Part shown: one piece after another, positions 41,250-53,533 of the stretch
How the letters are laid out: the number at the start of each line of letters is the position of its first letter
How positions within the stretch are numbered: the first letter of the stretch is position 1
Assembly: GCA_018340805.1 (NCBI GenBank)
Contig: JACMZG010001870.1
Location: 19,264,028-19,328,027 of the forward strand
Direction: 5' to 3'
From: Microvelia longipes
Taxonomy: Eukaryota > Arthropoda > Insecta > Hemiptera > Veliidae
DNA length: 64,000 nt
Position numbers and translations under genes: made by a program
Notes under the pieces: model-generated
What the model was told of the DNA's origin: nothing
What the model saw: only the letters and a program-made list of their open reading frames with translations
Databases searched by the model: none

Positions 41250-41700
41250 GCCGTATAACTTATACTCTGTACAAGTGACTTACACCCATAATAACTTATT
41301 TATACTCCGACCAAGTAACTTATACTCATAAAACTTTGAGTAGTACTTATAAAATACCCTACTAATGTAGGCTTGAAAAAATAGTATATTATGTTACTAA
41401 ATAATAAATAACTTATACTCTGTACAAGTGACTTACACCCATAATAACTTATTTATACTCCGACCAAGTAACTTATACTCATAAACTTTGAGTAGTACTT
41501 ATAAAATACCCTACTTATACGTAGGCTTGAAAAAAATAGTATATTATGTTACTAAATAATAAATAACTTATACTCTGTACAAGTGACTTACACCCATAAT
41601 AACTTATTTATACTCCGACAAGTAACTTATACTTTAAACTTTACTTACCCTACTTATATGTAGGCTTGAAAAAAATAGTATATTATGTTACTAAACTTTG
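41250..41700. repeat. Tandem repeat of about 154 bp, three copies
   Basis: TATACTCTGTACAAGTGACT starts at 41261, 41414 and 41569, giving periods of 153 and 155. Copies are nearly identical until the third, which has small deletions. No coding potential. Confidence 0.88.
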
Positions 41701-43074
41701 AAGAAGGTCTTTTTTTACCGTGACGACTATGTTTACAGTCGAGCGAAGCGAGACAGTAAAAGGAGCCGAGGTGAATAAAGCCATTCCCAAACTTGTAGCA
41801 TATGTTATTTTTCTCGGGCGTAGTAATAGTAAACAAGTATTTAGAAGAAAGAAATTCTCTTAAAACAGTCTAATGTATAAACATTTACTGATACACATTT
41901 CACCTACTTTTTTGAGGATGTAAAGTGCCTACTTTATAGTACTCCGAAAAAATGGTATGAGAAATATCGAGTATAAGTATGCAAACGAAATGTAATTATA
42001 ATCAATGTTGTAATTTTTAAACTTGAAAGTAGTAAAATTTATTTATTATTCTTATTTATAGTTAACACTTAATTAAAATAATAAGATAAAAAGAATACTC
42101 ATAAAAATACGCACTTTTTTAGGTGTCAGGATATAGCTTTTAATTCAGCACTTTTAAATCACGAATTGATTTAAGTAATAGGTTATTATAATTCAATGTT
42201 AACAATTAATTAAACAGAATAAGTAAAACAATTCTTTAAGACGCACTTAAAGAAAATTTAAGCAGGACTGAACACGCATTTAATCTAACTCATATGATGT
42301 TTTTTTAATATTATCAGTGTGACCAACTTATATTTTTCAATTCTAAAAACAGATTTATGATTCTGTTTATACTTCTTACGTAGTTGGCTCAAGATTTTTA
42401 TTACTAAAGTATTTTACTTTACCATTGATTATAAAATGAAATCAAACATTTTTCAATTGATGCACAGCAACACGATATAATGTGGGACTAAATATAATTA
42501 ATGAGAAACAGCATTTATGACTTCGCGATCTTAATAATGAATTTGTTTTGTAAATGTTTACAAAACAAATGATTTCTGTTAATCTGGCATTTTCAATAAT
42601 AATTAAACCAATTCCTGATTTAAGTACATAAATGTTATGAATCACAAAATAAGAATAGACCTTATAATTAAATAAACGTAAGGTCTCACATATCAAAAGT
42701 TGTTATTATTAATATTCAAAATATCCGATATTTTTTAAAAAGGTATTTTATGAATATTTTAAAAATTAAAGTATGAAAGGAAAGATTTGAGTAATTTATG
42801 GGTAAAAGCTATTGAAAAGTCGAGAAAATAGTTATTTAATTACCAAGGGAGTAATCGAGTTTTTTTTCCCTGAGAAGTCTAGTTATTTTCTGAGCCCAAA
42901 ACTGAAGAAACTATATTATTTAACTCCCAAAGCTTGCCGAAGAATTCATTTAGTTAATTAATGCTAGAGAGCAACAATTTGTTTCTCCCGAGGTAAGAAT
43001 ATTTTACTTCCATAAAGCTGAAAATATTATAATAAGAAATAGCGAACTTTACAAATACATTATTAAAGTTACCT

Positions 43075-43196
43075 TTTAGCGAATTTCCTTTGGAAATTCG
43101 GGCTAATGGGATAGGCGTCATGGCAGGAATTCGAAACCTCGGACCACGGACACAAATCCGTTTCAGAGGTCCCTAATGACGAAAAATACGTTTCGC

Positions 43197-43200
<4 letters not shown>
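43075..43200 (-). mobile_element. SINE-like fragment sharing a CAAAGGAAATTCGCTAAAA-type end
   Basis: On the - strand a GAGGTTTCGAATTCCTGCC stretch (B-box-like) leads to TTTCCAAAGGAAATTCGCT. The same 3' motif occurs at about 14041, 15183, 40691 and 44540, so several decayed copies of one family exist. Confidence 0.45.
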
Positions 43201-43202
<2 letters not shown>

Positions 43203-43249
<47 letters not shown>

Positions 43250-43250
43250 A

Positions 43251-43322
<72 letters not shown>
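43203..43322. repeat. (AT)n microsatellite
   Basis: Long AT tract between a SINE-like fragment and a family A fragment. Apparent Ile/Tyr frames across it are artefacts. Confidence 0.96.
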
Positions 43323-43326
<4 letters not shown>

Positions 43327-43339
43327 TCTAGCCACTTTC

Positions 43340-43480
43340 TTGTAAACACTCTATCTTTCGAACGGAATTAATATTTTTTAACCAAACTTGGTACAAAAAT
43401 CAACCTTCGGGAGGACACAAACCCTATTGAAAACCAGGTTTTTGTGACGTCATTAACCCGGTTTGCGAGTCAGCGAATTT
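43340..43480 (+). mobile_element. Family A-related fragment (central part)
   Basis: It has CTTGGTACAAAAATCAACCT and TGACGTCATTAACC (octamer at 43445-43452), matching the middle of family A. It leads directly into the tandem array that follows. Confidence 0.5.
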
Positions 43481-43539
43481 TTCAAAAAATCGGCAAAATT
43501 CAGGGTTAATATTTTGCTTGCGAAAAAGGTCAATATTTT

Positions 43540-44030
43540 GTTTTTTGAGGCGCTGAATTCGAATGAAACCGGTCCGAAGTCGATTAGGACCACTCTAAGT
43601 GACCAAAAAAGTCCAAAAAACCATTTTAAATTACCAAAAACCAAAATTTAGGTCGAAAAAAAAAATAAATTTCTGAGTTTAGGGTGTCATTTTCTATGTA
43701 TTTTTGGGCGCTGAATCGAATGAAACCGGTCCGAAGTCGATAGGACCACTCTAAGTGACCAAAAAGTCCAAAACCATATAAATTACCAAAAACCAAATTT
43801 AGTCGATAAAAAATAATTTCAGTGGGTGTCGTTTTCTATGTTATTTTTGGGCTGAATCAATGAAACCGGTCCGAAGTCGATACGACCACTCTAAGTGACC
43901 AAAAAGTCGAAAAAACAAAAAAATTATAGAAAACCAAAATACGGTCGTTGAAAAATAAATTTCGAGTAGGGTGTCGTTTTCAATGTTTTTTGGGCCTCTG
44001 AGTTGAATGCCAGTGGTCCGGAGTCAATAC
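43540..44030. repeat. Tandem repeat of 140-157 bp, four copies
   Basis: GAAACCGGTCCGAAGTCGAT followed by GGACCACTC...AGTGACC recurs at about 43565, 43722 and 43862, with a diverged copy near 44010 that runs into the SINE-like units. Overlapping frames across it are not genes. Confidence 0.85.
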
Positions 44031-44031
44031 G

Positions 44032-44300
44032 ACCACTCAAACTCAGGGTACCTGGGTTCAAATCCTGGAAGGGACGATAATTTTTTATCGTTTTTTTTAC
44101 TTAATATAAGTTTACAACTAGAAAATAATTCTGGCGCGGTGGTCCGCATGTCGGGCGAATTTCCTTGGATGCGAGCACTCAAACCCAGAGTACCTGGGTT
44201 CAATCCTTGTAGGGACAATAATTTTTTATCGTTTTTTTCACCTAATATAAGTTTACAACTAGAAAATAATTCTGGCGCGGTGGTCCGCATGTCGGGCGAA
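44032..44300 (+). mobile_element. tRNA-derived SINE-like units, tandem
   Basis: An A-box-like TGGCGCGGTGG (44132-44142) is followed by a B-box-like GGTTCAATCC (44197-44206), then an AATTTTTTATCG tail. An upstream unit has GGTTCAAATCC near 44052 and a downstream unit repeats the A box near 44274. A 5-bp T-stem is possible around GTTCAAATC, but no acceptor stem or anticodon arm is convincing, so this is not a functional tRNA gene. Confidence 0.6.
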
Positions 44301-44965
44301 TTTCCTTTGGATGCGTGTTTCCGTGCTTTTTACATTATATAAGTTTACAACTTACTAAATAAATAATTCCGACGCGGTTGTCCGCTGTCGGCGAATTTCA
44401 TTTAGGAATTGCGTGCAAAACAACCCATTTCTTGCTTATGCAAGAACCATGCCCATTGCGTGGTTCCGGTTCATGCTTTAGAACCTAAGCAGTTACTCAT
44501 TGTCAAGCACTGCTCGTAACTCATTTTGTCTGTATTTTACCAAAGGAAATGCGCTAAAACCTTTAAAGATAACTGACTAAGCTTAAAGAGAGTAAACTAA
44601 CTTTAAGTGCAAATAATAGTGCGTACTTCTAATTTAGAGGCATAGTTTTTGTGCAACCAACTGGATAGTTATGCGCATTTCTTTGGTAAAATACAGACAA
44701 ATGAGTGCACGAGCAGTGCTTGACAATTGAGTACTGCTTAGGTTCTAAAGCATGAAACCGGAACCACGCAGATGGGCATGGTTCTTGCATAAGCCAGAAA
44801 TGGGTTGTTTTGCGTCGCATTCTAAATTGAAATTCGCCCGACAGCGGACAACCGGTTCGGAATTATTTATTTTAGTAGTTGTAAACTTATATGAATGTAA
44901 AAGCACGGAAACACGCATCCAAAGAATGTTCGCCCGACATTGCGGACCACCGCGCCAGGAACTTT
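44268..44965. repeat. Large inverted repeat, about 700 bp
   Basis: The left arm 44268-44550 (GGCGCGGTGGTCCGCATGTC onward) is mirrored by 44660-44965 (ending GCGGACCACCGCGCC). Shared landmarks are the CCGGTTCATGCTTTAGAACC-type block and CAAGCACTGCTCG. The arms are imperfect and the spacer is about 110 bp. The 63- to 72-codon frames here are chance frames. Confidence 0.8.
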
Positions 44966-45394
44966 GTTAATGGACATAAATAAATTTCAATGTAGGTCCC
45001 TTAAGTAACACTTAATTTTAAAATTCCAAAGGTTACGCGGCGCATATTTATATTTCTGAATAAACCTTACAACTTAGCAAGCTATTTTCCCACGTTTGGC
45101 ATGTGGGAACGTCAATTTTTAATGATTAGAGAGGGAGGGAATAAACGTAGCTAATCCTGTTAAGGCGAGGACAAAGATCCAAGGTACCTGAACTCAATTC
45201 TTAATAAATTGGGGGAGGATAACGTAGCGAATCTGTAGGCGAGGAAAAAGTATTACAATTTAGTCGATGCCCCCGATGCCCCCTTAGTGAAGAAGACATT
45301 AAAAGTTCTTCCCATCAGAAAAGATTTTAGAATTTTATGCGGTATTTCTCAAAACCCCGAGAAATAAAGTTAAGCACTGTTAAATAATCTTGTA

Positions 45395-45470
45395 TATAAA
45401 ATATTTATGACGTCATTAGGCCACAATAACGACTCAGCATAATATATAAGTTTATCGTTGAATAGATAAT
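45395..45470 (+). mobile_element. Family A fragment (central part)
   Basis: ATGACGTCATTAGGCCACAA followed by AACGACTCAGC is the family's central segment. Short 3'-end-like pieces (GAGGACAAAGATCCAAGGTA) lie at 45140-45270 in a scrambled context. Confidence 0.4.
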
Positions 45471-46439
45471 GATATGTAAACCTATCATGTAGATTACATA
45501 CGTATCCTAATACAGAACAACAACAGAGTGCAGTTAAGTAGGCCTCTGCAACAAGGCCGCGATGCAGCCAAGAGGTCTTGTTGTTAAATGCATCCATAAC
45601 TTAAAATGTTAACATTTTAAAGCTAAATGTTGTAAGGTAATAAAAACAACAGCTGAGATACAATAGAGCTTACAGTGACAGATGTCAATAAAACTACATC
45701 AAAACTGTATTTAAAAGCCATTATTGACTCTCTAAACATTTTTAGAATATATATATTAGACATTTTTCTTAAAATACATTTAGACATGGGAAATTAATAA
45801 AATGTGTAAGATATTTAGCTTTCACAGCGCCAGTGCTACCAACATAATTTCTTTGACAGTAAATAAGAAACTAAAAATTAGAGGGTGCATTCCATTAGAT
45901 ATTTACAACTTTTATGTCAAATAAAAAAAAGTTAAACTCTTTTATTATGTCATTATTTTACATGTTTAGGGACCATCAAGATGTATATTTAGAAATTCTT
46001 TTATAAGTTTTTAATTTAAAAGAAATATTGAATTTGACATGATAATGTGACGAAGAAAAAGAATAAATATATAAACACATGAATTAGGATAAAAATTTAA
46101 AAATAGTAACAATAAAAATAAAATTTTGAAAAAAAATGTTGTAACCAATATGTCTTAAAGGTTTATAAACAAACTAATAAGAATTTTTAGAAAAAGTCAA
46201 AACAGCTGTCGCCAATGGTTTTCTAAAATCTATTGGAATAAAATACATTTAAAGAAAAAAAACTAACATTAATATAAACAATGACATATGATCTAAAAAC
46301 ATCACCACGAAACATATAAACTGGATTTAATTTAATTTCTAATACCTAATATAAATCTTTATTTTAGATACATTTTACATCTTTATTTAGATAGAGTTTG
46401 CTTATAAGGAATATATATGTCAATCATTAGAAGATATTG

Positions 46440-46680
46440 AAGTAAGGCAGCACTACCGTGCTTATTATTAGCAATTAGTAAATTACTATAAATAGACCAA
46501 GAGAACTAGCTACCCTAAAGAAGAAAAAGCACAAGCTTAAAGCTCGGGTAGGTCCATTTCGGTGTAGTAAAGGCAGAACACGAAGCTACAGACTTAGTGG
46601 CAAAAGCTGCTGACTAGAGCCAGTTTTATCTAATACATATGGGGGCACGGCAGTGCCCCAGCCAAGTCTTGCATTTATAA
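46440..46680 (+). mobile_element. Possible non-LTR retrotransposon 3' fragment (RNase H-like tail)
   Basis: The 21 codons at 46552-46614 read VHFGVVKAEHEATDLVAKAA and D, then a stop, resembling the HxGxxGNExADxLAKxA segment of retroelement RNase H. A CCCAGCCAAGTCTTGC motif follows at about 46658; the same motif closes the block near 18700. Very short, so weak. Confidence 0.35.
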
Positions 46681-48164
46681 CGTACAAGTTCTAGTCCACT
46701 GGGACGAATTGCCTTTTCCCGAAGCAATTCGGAGGCATTTTTCTACCCCCTTGTATCTTTTGATGGATAAACTAGGATCTTTCGAATTTGGCTGACGCAA
46801 AGATCATATAAAAGCCAATATTACTTGAGTAAATTAATAAATCTCTTTCTTTATAGAACAGCGAGAAATTTCGCTTTGAAATGACTTAATTTCGACCCTG
46901 ATGGGACTGACTGACTCACTCACTCACTCATCATATTCTAAGGCAATTCTAAATAATGAGAAACTTGAATGTTTGAAAAACACTCCATAAACAAATGCAG
47001 CGAGTCTTGTGTAAAAATTATGATATCAATAGGTTTGAGCCAAGCTCTATTCAAGCGCTGTTTTCATAAATCTTGAGAGATATAGATGTTGATTCTAATA
47101 ATCCGCAACAATTATTGCGCTCAAAAGCCTTACAAATTTCAATAGTAAAGAATTCTGACTAGACAAGAACGCAGAGGTAAAATTAGTAATCATGAATTCT
47201 TCCTCAAAATTAATATTGACAAGTTTTTTTTTTCTGAATAAGTTATTCTCATTTATTTATTATATTTCTAAGTTTCCTTACTTAGCGTTTTTCCCAAGTC
47301 AGAAATTTTCTTTACAGTTAAAATTTTGTAGGCTTTTGAGCACATACGTTGCGGATATTAAATAAACATCTAATCCTTCAAGATTTATGGAAAAAGCGAA
47401 TGAATAGACTTGGCGTAAACTATGGATATAATTTCAGAATTAGTTACATAAGATAGTCGACATGTAAATGGAAGAGACTATACACTCTTAACACCTCTGT
47501 AGCCGATGAAGGAGGGGGAATAAAGCTTTTTGTTAGTTTTAACTTGTAACCCTAACAGACCATGTCCACAAGTAGAGAGACATTGTAGTTACAGTTAAAA
47601 TAATGCAATAAATTACGACATTAACATTAAAGAGCATTTAATTTACAGCTTATAAGTACTGTAAAATAATCGACTACAATTAGTTAAAATATAAAATAGT
47701 TCTAAAGTTAACAATAAAATTTAAAACTAAAACGGTACCTCGTACCCAGTCGGGACACTTCAAAAAATGGGGTTAGTTTGTTCTTACTATATGTATGATA
47801 TTTTCGAGTCACTTAGGACAGTCTAATTGAACTGAATCGGAAACAGTTCAGCTCAGCCTACAACATTCATAAATAAAAATTTTTTTTCCACCGTTTTTAT
47901 TTCAAATTATTTAATTTTTAAGACGTCTACATTTTTTAATGACATTAGATTCTGTGTATTACGATGAAGCTAATGTGGCCAAGTTTAATTTGATCAGAGC
48001 AAAGCGAGAGTTAGGAAGCTTCTGAAAACAACGACAAAGGATAAAGATCCAAAAAATGCATACAGAAAAAGCTGTACGATTCACACAAAACACGTATATT
48101 TAGAATGTTTTACTAGAATGTATCTTTAATTCTTTTCCAGAAATCAAAATGAGTACTTGAAAAA

Positions 48165-48350
48165 TCTTAAAAACTTTTCCTCCCATATTGAATTCAAACG
48201 CGTAATCCTACTACTTCGAACTCGCTTACTCGTCCTAGTACAAGACTGTAAAACATCCGTTTTATTTCCAGCGTCTTTGCAATGGCCTGCTCATGCTGCT
48301 AACATTAAAGACCCAACAAAAACAGAATATTGTTACTATTCGCTTTAAAG
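48165..48350 (-). mobile_element. Family A repeat, 3' part, reversed
   Basis: It carries ACTTCGAACTCGCTTACTCG and a decayed 5S-like part near 48255-48315. The 63-codon frame across it is not a gene. Confidence 0.5.
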
Positions 48351-48479
48351 GCTTACGATTTTATAAAAGGGATACACTGTACCAATTTTAAATATGTTTC
48401 ACTATAAAAGATTTTTTCTTTTTTTTTTTTTGGGGCTTTTTCAAATTATACACTTAAGTAATATAGAAAAAGTATCTAG

Positions 48480-49205
48480 TGTTGCAAAAACAATCGAACC
48501 AGGATGTCATCGGGAATTATCCGTTTCAGGTGTTTTTAAGATTCTCCTAAAATGGTTTCATAAAGTTGTCAGTGTATGTGTATGGGTGTGTGTCTGCTAT
48601 CATCTTTAGCTCCTAGTGTATTTAGCTAGTGATTAATACTAGTACAAAAATCAGTATACCGCGTTGTTATTGCTATTATAAAACATTAACTTTTATTATG
48701 ACGTTCATAAACCTGCATTAAGTCTCAGGCAGATAATTTAGAAGATAATGCGATCGGATTGAGATTCCACTGTGCGCATAGTAGCCATGTTAAGACTACC
48801 ATTAACGCCAAGTATTCATCGTCACTTATCAGCTTAGTCTCAATTTATCATTAAAACATTGGTGTATGGTTCTTAAAAATTGTAAAAAAATAGGGAAAAT
48901 GAATCAAATTAAGTTTTACTGTTACGTAATAAATAAGTACACAAAGATCGTTTTTGAATACAGTATATTTTTATGGTTTTGGTTGGATCATAAAAGTAAG
49001 CAGTATTGAGTGGTCAGTGCTGGTATAGCGTTGACGATAGAGAATGAAAAGAATGTATTTACTATCTGGGTCGAGCGCAGCTAGTCTGAAGATTACTGCA
49101 GTACAAATTTGGCGAATTGTATATTTTGATTGTATAACGAAGCGCAAGTCTCAAGTAGGGGATGAGCTTAGTGAATCCTCACCTACTATCCTATAGTTTG
49201 ATAAG
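48480..49205 (+). mobile_element. Family A repeat, near full-length copy
   Basis: It starts near AATCGAACCAGGATGTCATC and ends at GATGAGCTTAGTGAATCC. The 5S-like part at 48981-49050 keeps GGATCATAAAAGTAAGCAG. It faces the reversed copy at 48165, forming an inverted pair. Confidence 0.7.
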
Positions 49206-49379
49206 ATATTGACTGATTTTTACAAATCTGCCATATCTAAACATGATTAACATGGCAGGGAAATGCAATTTTAAGGTATTTGTGCATTCGGGGTGCTAAA
49301 TAAAGGAATTTTTGTTTTTGTAGTTTCAGTAATATTCCAGACAGTTATATATCTGGTTTTAGTAAACAGATTTTAATGG

Positions 49380-49860
49380 TTAAAAATTGATATGTCAAAG
49401 ATTAGTGAACTGTAAAAAAGACCCCTTTATCTTTTTCCCGATGCAAACCAATAGGACACAGCGACAAAAAAAAAATAGGAATGGCAAAAATTAATTTTGG
49501 GATATTTTTGGACTTTAAAAGTTGGCCCAGGAGGGAAAATTCGCTAATCTGAAGTGGCAATCCTCCTGATCATTTATCAGGGAGCCAAAATGAATCAATC
49601 TAGCAGGTTGAATCTTTACGGCTCGACTTTCACGAAATTTGAACTGGGCTCTTGGACTTTACGAATTAAATGAGGAAAGTAATAGATCGAGATTCCGTCT
49701 TCAGAGGATGGTTTCTTGAGACAAAAACACTGACCTGTGGAAATCCATTTTCCGGCGTTGCGTTGCGGACTTCTATTTTTCTTGCGGAGACTAACCTTAT
49801 TTCTTATTCGGTGAAGGCTGTAAGGGATGTCTAGCCTTATTCACATAAGCTCTAAAATTC
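49380..49860. other. Unclassified block of balanced composition
   Basis: About 480 bp with far fewer homopolymers than its surroundings, including CCGGCGTTGCGTTGCGGAC. No frame longer than chance and no recognised repeat. It may be an old element insertion or a conserved noncoding piece. Confidence 0.3.
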
Positions 49861-50282
49861 ATTAAAATATTTAAAAACGCTAAAAAGAAAAAATAACATT
49901 AACGAGTTAATGTTATGAGCTTTAATTATGCTATAAGAACACACAAAGAATCCAACCTCCGTTCTATTTATATTAGAAGAAGTAATTCTATTAATATTTT
50001 TGAGCTAAATAAACAGCATCAGCTGTAAGGTAATTCTCTACAAAAATTATTACTTGGTTACAAGAACAAATATTATTTTTGAAAAATCTATAACAATTAT
50101 TTTCTTTATCAAATATTTTACACATCATTCTTAAAATATGAAATATTGTTTGCAGCCAAAGAAGACAATAACCAACAAAATATTTTACAAAGGAATAAAT
50201 ATAATTTTTCACTAAATAAATCCATAATAAATAGTAAAACTCTTTATTCCTTTTTTACCGAGCCGTGTAAAGTAAAAAAGAA

Positions 50283-50970
50283 AAAACGGGCACAGGTACC
50301 TCGGAACTTTTCCACGACTTACATCGGATTCGCTCGGCTTCATATAGTATTACATTAGTTTCATTCCCAACCGGTCACCCATGCAGGCACTGACTCGCTG
50401 CGATGTATTAAACCAGGATCCTAAACAAAAGTCTGGACTATACTAGTTGTGTTCAAAGACACTTGAACACAACACCAACAAACACTTTTGCTGTGTACTT
50501 GTTTTAGTACGGAAAGGTATAGTAATGAACCAATTTTCAACTCAATCTGGACAATTTTCTGACTAATTTCAGTTTTAAAAAAACGTCACAAGTCATTTCG
50601 ATAAAGATAAAGTAATGCGTAATGAGATGAAATTTGGCAATAAAAATGGTTACATGCGTGCCAAATTTCAATCTGATCGGATCCATTTTTCCGTGTTTTA
50701 ATAATTTTTCGACAATTTGGGCTGAGTCATTATTTGCGGTGTTAATGACGTATAAAAATATTTTCAAATGAGCTAACTTTTGTACAAACTTGTACGAACT
50801 CTCTAGCATAAATACACTGGGAGCTACGATGATAACAGACACACAACACAGAAGTTTGCGAGCCAGCACTTAGGAGGCCTTAAAAAACGCTTAAACGGAA
50901 TTTCCGGCCTGTTGATTTTTCGCAAAACACAGTAATTTCCTAATATACCTATAGTATAATGGGGAAAAGT
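50283..50970 (-). mobile_element. Family A repeat, near full-length copy, reversed
   Basis: From ACGGGCACAGGTACCTCGG to TACCTATAGTATAATGGGG, so both ends are present. The 5S-like part at 50360-50420 reads CGGTCACCCATGCAGGCACT on the + strand. The central CRE-like octamer is mutated here. Confidence 0.75.
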
Positions 50971-51115
50971 TTAAATAGTTCGAGATAAAGCCACGCGGTT
51001 AGATTTTGAACAATAAGTCAATTAGATAGGATGGTGCCATAAAATATGAGAAACATTCTAATTCTAAAAAAAAATATATAATCTTACCAATCTAACGTCA
51101 ATTCATAACCTAGAA

Positions 51116-51116
51116 N
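51116..51116. other. Single ambiguous base (N)
   Basis: This is the only undetermined base in the window. It lies in AT-rich repeat sequence, so it has no effect on any gene call. Confidence 0.99.
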
Positions 51117-52180
51117 TTTAGTTGTCTAAGCCGAGGAAGGCCGAGGGAGGGAGTTACTAGCTATTTACTACCCGAGGCGAAGCCGAGGGAGGAAATTATT
51201 GCGAGGGAATAATGGCATTTTACTCCCAAGGTGTGGATACAAGATTTTATCTCCAGGACGTCGACATTGAAAATAAGTAAGATTCTTTTTCATTTCTTTT
51301 TCCAAGATTTTTAACTGAAAATTATCTTACCTTTATTATAAGGAAACTCGGTCGTTTTGGTGAATTATGCAAAAAAGTCTTCAACTTGGTTTTCGTAAAA
51401 ACATTCGCTTTCTTGCAACATAACCTTCGTTTTTTTCTTTTAATAATGCTATATTAGTGATGCATAGCTTTTTGATATTAAAATTTCTCTCACAGCAGCA
51501 AGCAATGATGATTTGATCATTGAAGTGCAGTGACCGCGACTTGACGCTTGTTTTGTTTTTCATTCATTATTAAAATAAACAAGCAATGCATTTTCACTTA
51601 CTTGTTGTAAATTATGATCATGACACCAACTTTTAAAATTGTTACATGCTTTGTCATATAACTTCGTTGGTAACAAGTTTTCTTTTACCAGTTCGCTTCA
51701 ATAGCATGTCAGGAGGTGTTGTTAAAAAAGTTCGTCAATATCGCACACAATATTATCTGACATAATTGAAATATTAGAGTAGAATATTAGAGCAGTTATA
51801 AGTAATATTTTAATCTAATTATTAAAGTTTAAGACAGGTTAAACAGTTAAAGCTAAGGTTTTAAACTAAAAAACTTTGATTAATGATATTTTGTCGAAAA
51901 AAAAAACAATGAGTATGCAAATCTTAAAATTATTTTAAAAAATCAGGATAGCCAACTTAATTTTTTTACTTTTAAATAAAGAACTAGTTTTTATTTTTTA
52001 AATTATTTATTCTTATATTATTATTAGCATTACACTAGTTCTACTTATAATGATTGTTAATGTTGTTTTTTTTTACATCTTATTCTTGTATATCTTCTTA
52101 TTTATAGGTATCTTAGTTTTCAAATAAAAATAATTATATACTGCTCAGTTTGTTGATTATTAAGTTAAGTTGGCAACTGT

Positions 52181-52300
52181 TACTTTTTACTCCCAAGGGA
52201 GTGAAAGTACTTTTTACTCCCTTGGGAGTGAAAAGTACTTTTTACTCCCTTGGGAGTGAAAAGTACTTTTTACTCCCTTGGGAGTGAAAAGTGATTCTTT
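52181..52300. repeat. 27/28-bp tandem repeat of a palindromic unit
   Basis: Four copies start at 52181, 52208, 52236 and 52264. Each contains ACTCCC-TT-GGGAGT (AA in the first copy), a 6-bp stem. Related ACTCCC/GGGAGT motifs appear at 51120-51240 and 42840-43010. Confidence 0.88.
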
Positions 52301-52617
52301 ACTCTCTTAAATCTAGTCTATAAATTTCGTATTATATACCGTCTGGAGATAAAATAGTTTATTTGGATAGCTAGAGAAAAGTTAGTAGATGATACAAACG
52401 ATTTACTGTAATTTTAATAAAACGGCAAAATTTTAGTTCAGTACATGGAGTTTAACGTTGTGATGTCATCCCCCCTCTCTTTGTGCGAATTACTAAAATT
52501 TGTTAAAAAGACTGTGAACTTTCTTACTAATGACACAATATACAGACGTTGGGTACGTAAAATGTTTTATATAAGGTCAAATTTTAACTTGAAAACAATT
52601 TAGTTAAACTATTTTTT

Positions 52618-53262
52618 ATACTTCAGTGGGACTAATTTTGTTATAACAGTCTGTTCTGTAGTGAGGACTATTTATTTAAAACAGTCCATACTGTAGTGGA
52701 AGCATTATTTCAAAATTATTCTACACTGAAGTAACATAATTTGAAGTCCATACTGTTGTGGAAACATTATTTTACAATTATTCTACACTGTAGTACATTA
52801 TTATTAGTAGTAAAATAATTTTATTAAAACAGTCCATACAGTTGTGGAAACATTATTTTACAATTATTCTACACTGTAGTAAAAATAATTTTATTAAACA
52901 GTCCATACTGTTGTGGAAACATTATTTTACAATTATTCTACACTGTAGTAAAAATAATTTTATTAAAACAGTCCATACTGTTGTGGAAACATTATTTTAC
53001 AATTATTCTACACTGTAGTAAAAATAATTTTATTAAAACAGTCCATACAGTTGTGGAAACATTATTTTACAATTATTCTACACTGTAGTAAAAAAAAAAT
53101 ATTAAAACAGTCCATACTGTTGTGGAAACATTATTTACAATTAGTCTACACAGTAGTAAAAATAAGTTTTTAAATCAGTCCATACTGTAGAGGAATCATT
53201 ATTTAAATTATTCTACACTGTAAAAAAAAAATATTAAAACAGTGTCTACTGTAGTCTTATGT
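52618..53262. repeat. 70-bp tandem repeat, about ten units, 1 kb upstream of the proximal EGR promoter
   Basis: GTCCATAC-type motifs start at 52683, 52746, 52832, 52901, 52971, 53041, 53110 and 53178, with decayed units at both ends; the core period is 69-70 bp. Each unit carries two small hairpins, ACAGT-CCAT-ACTGT and CTACA-C-TGTAG. Confidence 0.88.
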
Positions 53263-53420
53263 CATGCCTTGAATTTGGAGATCTAAAATCAATGATTCAA
53301 CAAAAACTATAGAAATACTTGCCTATTGAAACAAAACTTAGTACATTTCTTTATTACGTTAAGGATACACTTCTACCAACTCAGAACTGCACGTATATTC
53401 ATGATATGTATAAAAATGGT

Positions 53421-53463
53421 CTATATATATATATATACACACACACACCACATATATAATATA

Positions 53464-53530
<67 letters not shown>
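53421..53530. repeat. (AT)n/(CA)n microsatellite upstream of the proximal EGR promoter
   Basis: An AT tract with a short ACACACAC core lies 160 bp after the 70-bp minisatellite. Confidence 0.93.

Positions 53531-53533
<3 letters not shown>

Noticed and set aside
44132..44206. tRNA gene
   Set aside because: A- and B-box-like motifs exist but no acceptor stem, anticodon arm or normal spacing; it is a SINE-like unit.
44007..44342. 111-codon + frame and overlapping 88-codon - frame
   Set aside because: Both arise from the SINE-like tandem units; the protein simply repeats itself with the DNA unit.
52618..53262. Regularly spaced repeats resembling a CRISPR array
   Set aside because: The whole 70-bp unit is repeated without unique spacers, and the window is eukaryotic.
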